From NCBI GenBank assembly GCA_937926145.1, contig CALANW010000118.1, positions 23,768 to 87,767 on the forward strand: a stretch of 64,000 bases of DNA, given 5' to 3'. The notes under the pieces are model-generated. The model worked only from the letters and a program-made list of their open reading frames with translations. It was not told the origin of the DNA and did no database searches. This document shows, in pieces, positions 42,749 through 52,484 of the stretch; the first letter of the stretch is position 1, and each line of letters begins with the position of its first letter. The position numbers and the translations under genes are program-made. The stretch comes from an uncultured Ruminococcus sp. (GTDB lineage: Bacteria; Bacillota; Clostridia; Oscillospirales; Ruminococcaceae).

Positions 42749-43996
42749 TTACGCATTGATCTCAGTTCCGCCAACAGGACGAATGAAAAGCTTGTGGCAC
42801 GAACCCTCGCCGAAGACAGCGTTTTCTGCCTTGATGAATTCGTCAAGAAGCTCGTTCGGAACGAACGCCTGAATAGTGCCAGCGAAGCCGCCGCCGTGTA
42901 CACGCGATGCGCCCTTTCCGCCGAGAACGCGCTCTGCGGTGTAAAGTCCGACCGCAACGCCCTGCTCTTCGGGGTTCTTGTTCGCATAAACATTCTGCAG
43001 GAATTTATAGGAGCTGTTTCCGCTCGCGTTAATTGCTGCGAGGAATGTGTCGATATCGCCCGATTTGAGCGCTTCTGCCGCTTTTTCCACGCGGTTGTTC
43101 TCATCGAAGAAATGCGCCGCACGGAGAACTGCTCTGTCACCGCACTTTTTGCGAAGTTCGCCCATTTTCGCGAAGAACTCCTCTTCCTCGACCTCGCGGA
43201 GAACGGTCTTTCCGAGTGCCGCCGCAACCGACTTCATCTCGGCAGGGATAGCCGCATATTCGGGGGTAAGGTCTGCGTGGCTGCCCTTGGTGTCAACGAT
43301 GCAGAGGGTGTAGCCGTACTGATTGATGTTGAACTCGATCGGCACGATGATAGGATACTGCGTTTTCTTGAAGTCAACATAAACGAAGCCGCCGACCGAA
43401 GCCGCCATTTGGTCAAGAAGTCCGCTCGGCTTGCCAAAATATTCATTCTCGGCGAACTGTGATATCTGCGCCGCCTTAACTGCGCTCACGGTGTTGTCAT
43501 TGTAAAGTCCCGAAAGTATGCTTGCAACGAGGACTTCAAACGCTGCCGAGGACGAAACGCCGCTTCCTTTCATAACGTCCGAGGTCATATAAGCCTTGAA
43601 GCCGCCTATTTTAAGTCCGTTTTTTGCAAAGCCTGCCGCAACACCTCTAACGAGCGCAGGAGTTGTGTCCTTTTCGTCAGCCTTGGCTTCAAGCTCTTTC
43701 GTGTCAACGGTGAAAAGTGGATAGCCCTCCGATTTTACGGTGATGATGCCGTCATCGGTCGGAACGGTGTATGCGATGATGTCAAGGTTTACAGCCGCCG
43801 CAAGAACCTTGCCGTTGTTGTGGTCGGTGTGGTTGCCGCTTACCTCTGTTCTGCCGGGGGCGGAGAAAATTCTCATGCCGCTCTGCTCGCCGAATTCCCT
43901 GACAAAGCTTTCCTCAGCAGCCTTGTAACGTGCTTTCTGGCGGTCAAGCTGATCTTCGCCGTAAAGCTTTATAAGCTCATTTTCATTGATATTCAT
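42749..43996 (-). CDS. galK: Galactokinase-family GHMP kinase
   Basis: The 415-residue GHMP kinase has the galactokinase signature region FSAPGRTEVSGNHTDHNNG (about 44-62), the phosphate loop KGSGVSSSAAFEVL (about 142-155), GKPSGLLDQMAASVGG with the catalytic Asp (about 190), and a C-terminal GGGFAGTIQAFV. In characterised galactokinases the first motif reads GEHTDYN; here it is GNHTDHN, replacing a sugar-contacting Glu. This version is common in clostridial relatives, and the substrate may differ from galactose. It follows a secreted GDSL lipoprotein gene by 13 bases, in the same direction. Confidence 0.85.
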   Translation of the reverse strand: MNINENELIKLYGEDQLDRQKARYKAAEESFVREFGEQSGMRIFSAPGRTEVSGNHTDHNNGKVLAAAVNLDIIAYTVPTDDGIITVKSEGYPLFTVDTKELEAKADEKDTTPALVRGVAAGFAKNGLKIGGFKAYMTSDVMKGSGVSSSAAFEVLVASILSGLYNDNTVSAVKAAQISQFAENEYFGKPSGLLDQMAASVGGFVYVDFKKTQYPIIVPIEFNINQYGYTLCIVDTKGSHADLTPEYAAIPAEMKSVAAALGKTVLREVEEEEFFAKMGELRKKCGDRAVLRAAHFFDENNRVEKAAEALKSGDIDTFLAAINASGNSSYKFLQNVYANKNPEEQGVAVGLYTAERVLGGKGASRVHGGGFAGTIQAFVPNELLDEFIKAENAVFGEGSCHKLFIRPVGGTEINA

Positions 43997-44009
43997 AGTT
44001 TTATTCTCC

Positions 44010-45290
44010 TTAGCTTTCCATTATTGCAAGAATTGTGATGCCCTTGTCCTCCGAACCATCGGCAGGCTTTATTTCAACAGTGTGCTTTTCGGTGTCCTTT
44101 GCAAGAAGAACCTGCTTCGGGAAAGCGTAATTTCCCCAGCCGCCCGAGAAGTCGCCCTCGAGCTTGCCCTTGCGCTCGCCGTCAACATAAACTTCGTAAG
44201 TACCGCTCTTGCCGTCCGTAGTTTTGAGGTAAAGTATGCCGATGTTCTGACATTCAACATCGAATGAGAGCGTTCCGCCGCCCTCCGTTATCCAGTTTTC
44301 GGGGAACTGTGAGTAGACCTTGTTCTGACCGACCTCGAAGCCGTCGGCAGTATATTCGATCTGCGAAGCGTTGACAAGCTTTGCGTTTTTGTAGTAATCG
44401 TTTGTGTAGCCCTCTGTGTCGAATGCAGTCACTTCAGCGGCAAGAGAAGCTGTGTCGGAATCGTAAATTCCGTCAAGATAGCGGGAAAGAAGCTGACCGA
44501 TGATGCCGTGACCGATATCGTTCGGGTGAATGTTGTCGGGCGAAATGTCTTTCCAGTTGATAGTTCCTGCCGCAACCTCGGGATAAACGGCTTCACGGTA
44601 GCTTATCATTGGCAGATCGTAAGCCTTGCCTATCTCCTTGTGAACGTCCTGCAGGCTCGTTCCGTCCTCCTGCGTGGTGAAAAGGAGAATGACAGCAGGC
44701 TCGTTTTCAGCGGAAAGAACCTTGCGCACAAGGCTGTCGTAGGAGTATTTGTTCATGGTCTTGTCCGTGTCGTTTACCGAGAATTCGATAACAACAACAT
44801 CGGGGTTGTAGGAAAGAAGCTGTTCGTCAGCGCGGTGAACGCCAAGATAGGAGTCCGTTCCGCCGATGCCTGCATTAACTGTGTTGACTTCGCACTCGGG
44901 GAACTTTTCCTGCCACCAGGAGAAAAATCTCGAAGCATAGCAGCTGTTAGTGCTTGATGCCGCCGTTCCCTGCGTGATAGAGCCGCCGATAGCCGCAACG
45001 GTGATGCTTTCACCCTTTTTAGCCTTTTCCATAGCCGCTGCAAGACGGGAAGTGTTGCCCTCGTTGAGGAGTGCGCGGTTGTACATCTTGTCGGTAACGC
45101 CGCCCTCAAGGTCGAACGGTACGCTCGGGTCAACAGCGTTTTCATCTACCGAAACAGCGGTGGTAACAACCGTCGCCGCCTCGCTCGTTTCGGAAGTGCC
45201 TGCATCGTCAGTCTTGTTTCCGCAGCCGCCGAGCATCGAAATGCATATAAGCGCCGCGATAAAAGCGGAAATGCGCTTTGTATTCTTCAT
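44010..45290 (-). CDS. SGNH/GDSL hydrolase lipoprotein
   Basis: The 426-residue lipoprotein has signal and lipobox ICISMLGGC (Cys at about 23), a Thr/Glu-rich linker, then an SGNH hydrolase (about 95-290): GGSITQG with the nucleophile Ser, NAGIGGTDS, FSVNDTD, and DNIHPND with catalytic Asp and His. A C-terminal beta-sandwich of about 115 residues (from KLVNASQIEYTADG) may bind carbohydrate. It is probably a surface-anchored polysaccharide or acetyl esterase. It precedes the galactokinase-family gene and is likely in the same operon. Confidence 0.87.
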   Translation of the reverse strand: MKNTKRISAFIAALICISMLGGCGNKTDDAGTSETSEAATVVTTAVSVDENAVDPSVPFDLEGGVTDKMYNRALLNEGNTSRLAAAMEKAKKGESITVAAIGGSITQGTAASSTNSCYASRFFSWWQEKFPECEVNTVNAGIGGTDSYLGVHRADEQLLSYNPDVVVIEFSVNDTDKTMNKYSYDSLVRKVLSAENEPAVILLFTTQEDGTSLQDVHKEIGKAYDLPMISYREAVYPEVAAGTINWKDISPDNIHPNDIGHGIIGQLLSRYLDGIYDSDTASLAAEVTAFDTEGYTNDYYKNAKLVNASQIEYTADGFEVGQNKVYSQFPENWITEGGGTLSFDVECQNIGILYLKTTDGKSGTYEVYVDGERKGKLEGDFSGGWGNYAFPKQVLLAKDTEKHTVEIKPADGSEDKGITILAIMES

Positions 45291-45387
45291 ATATTATCGT
45301 TCCTTTCCGATTTTTAGGAAAAATATTCAATGTACTAATTATACCAAACTTTTGCTGTAAATGCAATAATGTTTGAGGGATTTTATT

Positions 45388-45489
45388 AATGCTTAATGCG
45401 TAATTCGTAATGCGTAATTATTTTATTTCGGGAAATTGTTGTTTCGCCGTAAATTTGCGGAGCAAAATAATTACGCATTGCGAATTGCA
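45388..45489. repeat. Composite intergenic repeat element E5 (minimal form)
   Basis: About 100 bases: TTAATGCTTAATGCGTAATTCG at the left and the inverse AATTACGCATTGCGAATTGC at the right, with only CGCCGTAAATTTGCGGAGC between. It shows the ends without internal hairpins. The rest of the 45291-45614 gap holds the ilvB promoter and no gene. Confidence 0.65.
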
Positions 45490-45551
45490 AATGTTATACC
45501 CTCTATAACTAATTTAAATATCGCAATATTTATAAATTAATAAAAAATCGG

Positions 45552-45580
45552 TTGACTTTAAAAGGGAATAATATTATAAT
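45552..45580 (+). promoter_or_regulatory. Promoter of the ilvBNC operon
   Basis: TTGACT (45552-45557) and TATAAT (45575-45580) with 17-base spacing, 35 bases before the ATG. The leader is too short for a T-box or peptide attenuator. Confidence 0.85.
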
Positions 45581-45614
45581 AATAAGTATATTTATTATGT
45601 TTGGAGTGATTAGG

Positions 45615-47243
45615 ATGACTGAGAAGATCAAAGCCGCCGAAGCCATGGTCAAGTGCCTGGAGCAAGAGGGTGTCAAAGTCGTCTTCGGTTATCCCGGAGC
45701 TGCTATCTGCCCTTTCTATGATGAGCTTTACAAAAGCGATATACACCATGTCCTTGTAAGACACGAAGCAAACGCAGGTCATGCCGCTAACGGCTATGCA
45801 AGAATCACCAACAAGCCTGCTGTATGTATTGCCACATCGGGTCCGGGCGCAACTAATCTTATTACCGCGATAGCTACCGCTTATGCCGACAGTATCCCGA
45901 TAATCTGTATCACGGGTCAGGTTTCCACCGACCAGATCGGCTGCGATGTTTTCCAGGAGGCAGACATTACGGGTTCTGCGATGCCGTTCGTAAAGCACAG
46001 CTACCTTGTCAAGAACGCAAGCGACCTCCCGCGAATTTTCAAGGAGGCTTTCCATATTGCAGGAACGGGCAGAAAAGGTCCTGTCCTGATAGATGTTCCG
46101 ATCGATGTTCAGCAGGCTGTCATCAAATATGAGCCCGTTGAAGAAGTTTCGATGCGCACATACAAGCCCACTTTCAAGGGCAACACAATGCAGGTAAAGA
46201 AGATCGCAAAGGCTCTCGAAGCTGCCAAGAAGCCGCTTATCTGCGCAGGCGGCGGTGTTTTTGCCTCCGACGCTGCGGACGAGCTTATCGCTTTTGCCGA
46301 AAAGTCGGGTATCCCTGCTGTTTCGACAATGATGGGCATAAGCCTTTTCCCTACCGACCACCCGCTTTATATGGGTATGCTCGGTATGCACGGCGTTAAG
46401 ACCGCTAACCACGCTGTCAGCGAGTGCGACACGCTTATCCTCATCGGCGCAAGAGTTGGCGACAGAGCTGTTACTTCGCCGAGCTTCCTTGCCGAAAACA
46501 AGAAGATCATACATATTGATATAGACCCTGCCGAGATAGGCAAGAACATTGAAACGGATATCCCGCTTGTAGGTGACTGCAAGGCTATCCTCACAGAGCT
46601 CACCGACTACATCGAGAAGAAAGACCGCTCCGAGTGGCTTTCCGAGCTCAACGAGGTAAAGAATTCCATTCCTACCGAAAACGAGACTGAAGGTTACGTC
46701 AACCCGAAGATGTTTATCCGCAAGCTTTCTAACGCACTCCCCGACAACTCGGTATGCGTTGCCGATGTCGGTCAGAACCAGATCTGGGCTTGCAACAATT
46801 TCAACATCAAAAAGGGCGGCAGATTCCTCACGAGCGGCGGCATGGGAACAATGGGTTACTCCGTTCCTGCGGCTGTCGGCGCGAAAATGGCTGCACCCGA
46901 CAAGGAAGTTGTCGTTATCTGCGGCGACGGTTCGTTCCAGATGCAGATGATGGAGCTTGCGACTATCGTTCAGGAGAACATTGCCGTAAAGATAATCATT
47001 ATGCGAAACAACCGCCTCGGAATGGTTCGTGAGCTTCAGACAAAGGCTTATAAAGATCAGCAGATAGCAGTTCGTCTTACGGACGGAAACCCTGATTTCG
47101 CGATGCTTGCAAAGGCTTACGGCATTGATTCTATGTCCGTTTCAAATATGTCCGAAGCGGAAGAAGCTATCGGAAAGCTCGCAGCTTCCGACAAGCCGTT
47201 CCTGCTTGAAGTCAACGTATTCAAAAACGAAAGCACTTTATAA
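45615..47243 (+). CDS. ilvB: Acetolactate synthase, catalytic subunit
   Basis: The thiamine-pyrophosphate and FAD enzyme joins two pyruvates, or pyruvate and 2-oxobutyrate, in branched-chain amino acid synthesis. The 542 residues contain the catalytic Glu in LVRHEANAGHAANGYAR (about residue 48), SGPGATN, QVSTDQIGCDVFQEAD, the FAD-linked middle domain and the TPP/Mg motif GDGSFQMQMMELAT (about 438-451). GGAG precedes the chosen ATG. It is followed closely by ilvN and ilvC, which marks it as the biosynthetic rather than catabolic enzyme. Confidence 0.96.
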   Translation: MTEKIKAAEAMVKCLEQEGVKVVFGYPGAAICPFYDELYKSDIHHVLVRHEANAGHAANGYARITNKPAVCIATSGPGATNLITAIATAYADSIPIICITGQVSTDQIGCDVFQEADITGSAMPFVKHSYLVKNASDLPRIFKEAFHIAGTGRKGPVLIDVPIDVQQAVIKYEPVEEVSMRTYKPTFKGNTMQVKKIAKALEAAKKPLICAGGGVFASDAADELIAFAEKSGIPAVSTMMGISLFPTDHPLYMGMLGMHGVKTANHAVSECDTLILIGARVGDRAVTSPSFLAENKKIIHIDIDPAEIGKNIETDIPLVGDCKAILTELTDYIEKKDRSEWLSELNEVKNSIPTENETEGYVNPKMFIRKLSNALPDNSVCVADVGQNQIWACNNFNIKKGGRFLTSGGMGTMGYSVPAAVGAKMAAPDKEVVVICGDGSFQMQMMELATIVQENIAVKIIIMRNNRLGMVRELQTKAYKDQQIAVRLTDGNPDFAMLAKAYGIDSMSVSNMSEAEEAIGKLAASDKPFLLEVNVFKNESTL

Positions 47244-47260
47244 TAGGGAGAGAAAAATAT

Positions 47261-47755
47261 ATGAAACACACTATCTCAGTCCTTGTTGAGAACCATGCAG
47301 GCGTTCTTTCCAGAGTTTCGGGACTTTTTTCAAGAAGAGGCTTCAACATCGACAGCCTTGCAGTAGGCGTTACCGATGACCCCGAAATTTCAAGAATCAC
47401 CATTGTTGCCGACGGTGATGAACACACCGCTCAGCAGCTTGAAAAGCAGCTCAACAAGCTCATCGATACTCTCAAAGTCAAGAATCTCAGCGAGGGCGAG
47501 TTCATTTCAAGAGAGCTTCAGATGATAAAGATAAACGCAAACGCTTCGCAGAGAAGCGAAATTCTCACCATCTGCGAGATCATGGGTGCAAAGGTTGTTG
47601 ACCTTACTTCCAACACCGTTACGGTCGAAATCTGCGACACAACGCCGACTTTGAAGCGCTTTGCGGAGCTTGTTCGTCCTTACGGCATAAAGGAACTCGT
47701 AAGAACGGGTGTTATCGCTATCGAAAAGGGTTCGGATAGCCTTAAGACCAAGTAA
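47261..47755 (+). CDS. ilvN: Acetolactate synthase, regulatory subunit
   Basis: The 164-residue ACT-domain protein activates IlvB and confers valine feedback. It starts MKHTISVLVENHAGVLSRVSGLFSRRGFNIDSLAV; the C-terminal ALS_ss_C domain contains TICEIMGAKVVDLT and ELVRPYGIKELVRTG. Length is normal. It starts 17 bases after ilvB. Confidence 0.96.
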   Translation: MKHTISVLVENHAGVLSRVSGLFSRRGFNIDSLAVGVTDDPEISRITIVADGDEHTAQQLEKQLNKLIDTLKVKNLSEGEFISRELQMIKINANASQRSEILTICEIMGAKVVDLTSNTVTVEICDTTPTLKRFAELVRPYGIKELVRTGVIAIEKGSDSLKTK

Positions 47756-47766
47756 TAATGTTTCTG

Positions 47767-47785
47767 ATTCTGCGTCAGAATTTTT
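47767..47785 (+). terminator. Weak terminator-like hairpin between ilvN and ilvC
   Basis: ATTCTG (47767-47772) pairs with CAGAAT (47776-47781) over a three-base loop, followed by TTTT. With only six pairs, it may allow partial read-through to ilvC. Confidence 0.45.
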
Positions 47786-47821
47786 CTGCACAGTTCAAAA
47801 AATGGGTTTGCTAAAGTTTGA

Positions 47822-48892
<1,071 letters not shown>

Positions 48893-49160
48893 TTCGGAAT
48901 TAGGAATTCGGAATGCGGAATTATTGGTGATTTGTACATTTGTCACGAAACGCCAAAATTTCGTACCATAAGGCATTAATATAATAACAAACAACCCTGT
49001 TTTCAATGGTTTTATCCAAAGAAAATAGGGTTGTTTTTGTTATTATTCAAGATATTGGGTACACATAAAATTGCTGACGCAATTCGGGACGGAAATCGGT
49101 TCTCGCCATAAATTTGCGGAGCAAAGTAATTCCGAATTCCGCATTCCGAATTCCGAATTA
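48893..49160. repeat. Composite intergenic repeat element E6
   Basis: Begins AATTCGGAATTAGGAATTCG at the ilvC stop and ends ATTCCGAATTCCGCATTCCG at the stop of the convergent dismutase gene. It holds a terminator hairpin (48991-49034) and the CGCCATAAATTTGCGGAGC block. Confidence 0.75.
48991..49034 (+). terminator. Repeat-borne terminator downstream of ilvC
   Basis: ACAACCCTGTTTTC (48991-49004) pairs with GAAAATAGGGTTGT (49021-49034, one G-U), then TTTTTGTTATT. Compared with the copy at 36804, both arms changed together (AGACC/GGTCT to AACCC/GGGTT). Confidence 0.82.
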
Positions 49161-49757
49161 ATATAAAATGTTTCTCTCCAATTCGTCCCAGTTAAGTATT
49201 TCAAGCGCCGCATCAATGTAATCATCACGGTGGTTCTGACGGTCGAGGTAGTAGCTGTGTTCCCATAGATCGAGAGCGCAGACGGGACGGATATTTTCAC
49301 CCTCGGGGAGCGTATGATTCGGCGTTGACATTATAAACAGTCCTCCGCAGCAGTCCTCGCAGACCCATGTAAAACCCGAGCCGTAGACCTTTGCGGCGGT
49401 TTCTTTTATCGCTTTGAGAAATTTCTCCACACTGCCAAACTGCTTGTTCAGGATCATTTTCAAATGGTCGGACGGCTCTTTCCGATTCGGCGAAAGCGAC
49501 TTGAAATACAGCTCGTGTCCGAACACTGATGCGGCGGCTCTTGCGATATCGATATCTTTCCAGTGAGCAAGGTTTTCAAGGCTGATATTCTGCGCCTGCG
49601 GCTGTTCAAGCACCATTGCATTGAGCTTTTTCAGCGTCGGCAGATAATGCTCATTATAGTGAAAAAACACGGTGAAGCGCCCGATATTCGGTTCGAGCGC
49701 ATTGTCCTCATACTCCAATTTCAGTTCCGCAAAGGGATAATATTGTTCATATACCAT
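49158..49757 (-). CDS. sod: Iron/manganese superoxide dismutase
   Basis: The 199-residue enzyme removes superoxide. Metal ligands are His33 (FFHYNEHYLPTLKKLN), His81 (GHELYFKSLSP), Asp163 and His167 (DLWEHSYYLDRQNHRDDY). The outer-sphere residue that is usually Gln (FeSOD position 69 or MnSOD position 146) appears here as His147 in STPNHTLPEG, with Ser replacing Gln at the other site; His at this spot is known in mycobacterial Fe enzymes, so iron use is plausible. It starts 12 bases after feoB, which again points to iron. Confidence 0.9.
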   Translation of the reverse strand: MVYEQYYPFAELKLEYEDNALEPNIGRFTVFFHYNEHYLPTLKKLNAMVLEQPQAQNISLENLAHWKDIDIARAAASVFGHELYFKSLSPNRKEPSDHLKMILNKQFGSVEKFLKAIKETAAKVYGSGFTWVCEDCCGGLFIMSTPNHTLPEGENIRPVCALDLWEHSYYLDRQNHRDDYIDAALEILNWDELERNILY

Positions 49758-49769
49758 AGTCGGTCTCCT

Positions 49770-51872
49770 TTATATAAATAGATTTGAAATGCCCGAAACT
49801 GCGGCGCAGAGTATAAGTCCTACCGCCGTCGGGAGTGTCGCACCAAGCAGTGTCCACTTCAGACTTCCCGTTTCCTTTTTCATCGTCATAAGCGAGGTCG
49901 AACACGGGAAATGGCAGAGCATAAATATCAGCGTACACACTGCCGTAACGGGTGTCCAGCCGTTCGCGAGCAGGATATTTTTCAGCGAATCAAGGTTCTC
50001 GTAGTCGGTCATCACCCCCGATGAAAGATATCCCATAAGCATTATCGGGATAACAATTTCATTCGCAGGAAAACCTAAAATAAACGCAAGCAGGATAACT
50101 CCGTCCATTCCGAAAAACCGTGCGAAAGGGTCGAGTGCACCCGAGCATATCGAAAGTATGCTTTCGCCGCCGATTTGGACATTTGCCGCAAGCCATATAA
50201 TAAGACCTGCAGGAGCGGCGGCTGTCACGGCTCTGCCGAGGACGAAAACCGTTCTGTCGAGCAGTGAGCGAATGAGTATCTTCCCTATCTGCGGTCGGCG
50301 GTAAGGCGGAAGTTCAAGCGTGAACGAGGACGGTTCGCCTTTCAGTAACGTTTTTGACAGCAGTTTCGAGATAAAGAGCGTCAGCATCACGCCGAAAAGT
50401 ATAAAAAGTATCAGAATTCCGACCGAGATGAGCGAGCCGCCGAAGCCGCCCGTTCCTGCCGCAAAAAATATCGTTATTATTGCGATAAGCGCAGGAAAAC
50501 GCCCGTTGCACGGGACAAAATTGTTCGTGAGGATAGCAATGAGCCTTTCCCTCGGCGAATCGATTATGCGGCAGCCCGTTATTCCGACCGCGTTGCAGCC
50601 GAAGCCCATTGCCATTGTCAGCGATTGCTTTCCGCAAGCACCTGCGCGCTTAAAATATCGGTCGAGGTTGAATGCCGCCCTCGGCAGGTAGCCAAGGTCT
50701 TCGAGCAGCGTGAAAAGCGGAAAAAATATTGCCATTGGCGGCAGCATTACCGAAATTACCCACGTCAGAATACGGTAGATTCCGTCTAAAAGCACACCTT
50801 TCAGCCATTGCGGAGCGGCGGTCATTTCCATAAGTGCGCGGAGCTTTTCCCCGAGCGCGCCGAACGCCGATGAAAGCAGTGCCGAGGGGTAATTTGCGCC
50901 GTAAATCGTTATCCAGAATATGACGGCGAGCATTGCCGCCATTATCGGAACGCCCCAGACTTTGTGGGTTAAAACACGGTCAATTTTGCGGTCGCGTTTA
51001 AGGCAGTTTTCGTCGCCGAAGTGAACACATTCCGCAGCGATATCTTCGCCCTTGCGGACGAGCGTTGTAACGATAGTATCGCGTATCTTCTGTCCGTCAT
51101 AGCCGACCGATGCAAGGCGTTCTTTTTCCGCTGAAATAACAGTAAGCGTTTCTTCATCGGCGCTTTCGAGAAATCTCTGCGAAAGCTTTTCGTCACCCTC
51201 CAAAATGCGCAGAGCAGCAAAGCGTCCGCCGCCGTTTTCGCCGAGCCTTTCGGATATCACAGCCGCGGAGCGCTCTATTTCTTCGTCATAAGTACAGCGG
51301 AAAGCCTGCTCCCTCGTTATGTCTTTTATTGCGGAAAGTCCGTTTGCGAACGCTTCCATACCCTCGCCCGAACGTGCCGCCGCAGGATAGACGGGTACTC
51401 CGAGCAATGTCGAAAGCTTTTCGCAGTCAACGGATATCTGCTTTTTCCGAGCCTCGTCGATAAGATTCACGCAGACGACAACGTGCGGCGTTATTTCAAG
51501 TATCTGCAGAACAAGGTTGAGGTTTCGTTCAAGACAGGACGCATCGCATACGACCGCAACACCCTGCGCGCCGCCGAAGCAGATAAAATCGCGCGCGGCT
51601 TCTTCCTCCGCCGAGTGCGCAAGTATCGAATATGTACCGGGGATATCGACAAGAGTATATGAATTCCCGCCGCAGGAAAAGCTTCCGCAGGCGTTCTGCA
51701 CCGTTTTTCCCGTCCAGTTTCCCGTATGCTGATGAAGTCCCGTAAGAAAGTTGAAAACCGTTGATTTTCCGACATTCGGGTTGCCTGCAAGCGCAAGAAC
51801 GATGCTGTCCGTGTCGGAAATATGCTCGATATCGCCGCAGCATTTGCCCGTATTTGAGGCTGTAAGTCCCAT
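49770..51872 (-). CDS. feoB: Ferrous iron transporter FeoB
   Basis: The 700-residue protein has an N-terminal GTPase (GNPNVGKSTVFNFLTGLHQHTG about 29-50, VDIPGTYS, NLIDEARKK), a helical spacer, and a membrane domain of about 10 helices from residue 310. Gate motifs are GFGCNAVGITGC and VPCNGRFP, typical of clostridial FeoB rather than the GCNVPA/CSAR form of E. coli. No feoA is nearby. It is followed after 12 bases by the superoxide dismutase gene, so the two are co-expressed. A manganese role cannot be excluded. AAAGGAGG precedes the ATG. Confidence 0.92.
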   Translation of the reverse strand: MGLTASNTGKCCGDIEHISDTDSIVLALAGNPNVGKSTVFNFLTGLHQHTGNWTGKTVQNACGSFSCGGNSYTLVDIPGTYSILAHSAEEEAARDFICFGGAQGVAVVCDASCLERNLNLVLQILEITPHVVVCVNLIDEARKKQISVDCEKLSTLLGVPVYPAAARSGEGMEAFANGLSAIKDITREQAFRCTYDEEIERSAAVISERLGENGGGRFAALRILEGDEKLSQRFLESADEETLTVISAEKERLASVGYDGQKIRDTIVTTLVRKGEDIAAECVHFGDENCLKRDRKIDRVLTHKVWGVPIMAAMLAVIFWITIYGANYPSALLSSAFGALGEKLRALMEMTAAPQWLKGVLLDGIYRILTWVISVMLPPMAIFFPLFTLLEDLGYLPRAAFNLDRYFKRAGACGKQSLTMAMGFGCNAVGITGCRIIDSPRERLIAILTNNFVPCNGRFPALIAIITIFFAAGTGGFGGSLISVGILILFILFGVMLTLFISKLLSKTLLKGEPSSFTLELPPYRRPQIGKILIRSLLDRTVFVLGRAVTAAAPAGLIIWLAANVQIGGESILSICSGALDPFARFFGMDGVILLAFILGFPANEIVIPIMLMGYLSSGVMTDYENLDSLKNILLANGWTPVTAVCTLIFMLCHFPCSTSLMTMKKETGSLKWTLLGATLPTAVGLILCAAVSGISNLFI

Positions 51873-51894
51873 ACGCTCCCTCCTTTTATTGATT

Positions 51895-51909
51895 GACTTG
51901 ATACAAGTC
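51895..51909. promoter_or_regulatory. Palindrome in the feoB leader
   Basis: GACTTG ATA CAAGTC, a perfect 6-3-6 inverted repeat 23 bases before feoB. Its position suits a metal-responsive repressor, but it is not a clear Fur, DtxR or MntR box. Confidence 0.45.
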
Positions 51910-51966
51910 TATTCAGCGGCGGCAAGTCCTTATTCGTTACGAAAAATTATTTTAAAATGTTAAAAA

Positions 51967-51982
51967 AGTGTAAAAACACTTC
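51967..51982. promoter_or_regulatory. Palindrome in the feoB-merR divergent region
   Basis: AAGTGT AAAA ACACTT, a perfect 6-4-6 inverted repeat between the two divergent genes and 25 bases from the merR promoter. Confidence 0.4.
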
Positions 51983-51991
51983 AAAATCTCT

Positions 51992-52022
51992 TGACTTTGA
52001 GCCAACTCCAAGTATTATAATG
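51992..52022 (+). promoter_or_regulatory. MerR-type promoter and operator
   Basis: TTGACT (51992-51997) is followed by the dyad ACTTTGAG-CCAA-CTCCAAGT (51995-52014, seven of eight pairs), then AT-rich bases that can give a -10 at 52014-52019 or 52017-52022. A dyad lodged in the spacer is the classical MerR activator arrangement, and the next gene encodes a MerR protein, so autoregulation is likely. Confidence 0.72.
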
Positions 52023-52085
52023 TAATCAGAAAAAAGGTGGTGATCCGAATTTCCCGAAAAGCGTGATTCGGGAGATCAGAAGAAT

Positions 52086-52466
52086 ATGACTATTAAAGAA
52101 GTAAGCGAAAAATACGGACTTTCGCAGGATACTCTGCGATATTACGAAAAAATCGGCGTTATCCCACCCGTTACAAGAACTTCGGGCGGTATCCGAAACT
52201 ACACCGAAAAGGATATAGGCTGGGTCGAAAACGCCGTTTGTATGCGTAATGCAGGACTTCCCGTTGAAGTCATAGCCGAGTATTGCAGGCTTTTCAGCAT
52301 GGGCGACTCGACTATCGACGCACGGCTCGAACTTCTCACCGAGCAGCGCAAAAAACTCATTGAGCAAAAGGAACAGCTTGAAGCGGAAATTTCACGCCTT
52401 GACTACAAGATAGGCAGATATGAGATAGCCGTAAAGACTGGCGTTTTAAGCTGGGAAAAAGAATAA
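52086..52466 (+). CDS. MerR-family transcriptional regulator
   Basis: The 126-residue protein has the winged-helix MTIKEVSEKYGLSQDTLRYYEKIGVIPPVTRTSGGIRNYTEKD (about 1-43) and a long dimerisation coiled coil ending with Arg/Lys/Glu heptads. It lacks the C-terminal Cys pairs of metal sensors and so resembles AdhR/NmlR-type members. A seven-pair hairpin (TCCCGAA/TTCGGGA) sits just before the start and may cover the ribosome binding site. It is 18 bases upstream of the DXS-like gene, its probable target. Confidence 0.92.
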   Translation: MTIKEVSEKYGLSQDTLRYYEKIGVIPPVTRTSGGIRNYTEKDIGWVENAVCMRNAGLPVEVIAEYCRLFSMGDSTIDARLELLTEQRKKLIEQKEQLEAEISRLDYKIGRYEIAVKTGVLSWEKE

Positions 52467-52484
52467 TGAAAGGACTTGAAAATC

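Noticed and set aside
45490..45614. T-box or attenuator ahead of ilvB
   Set aside because: Only about 30 bases lie between the predicted transcription start and the ATG, with no specifier loop or terminator.
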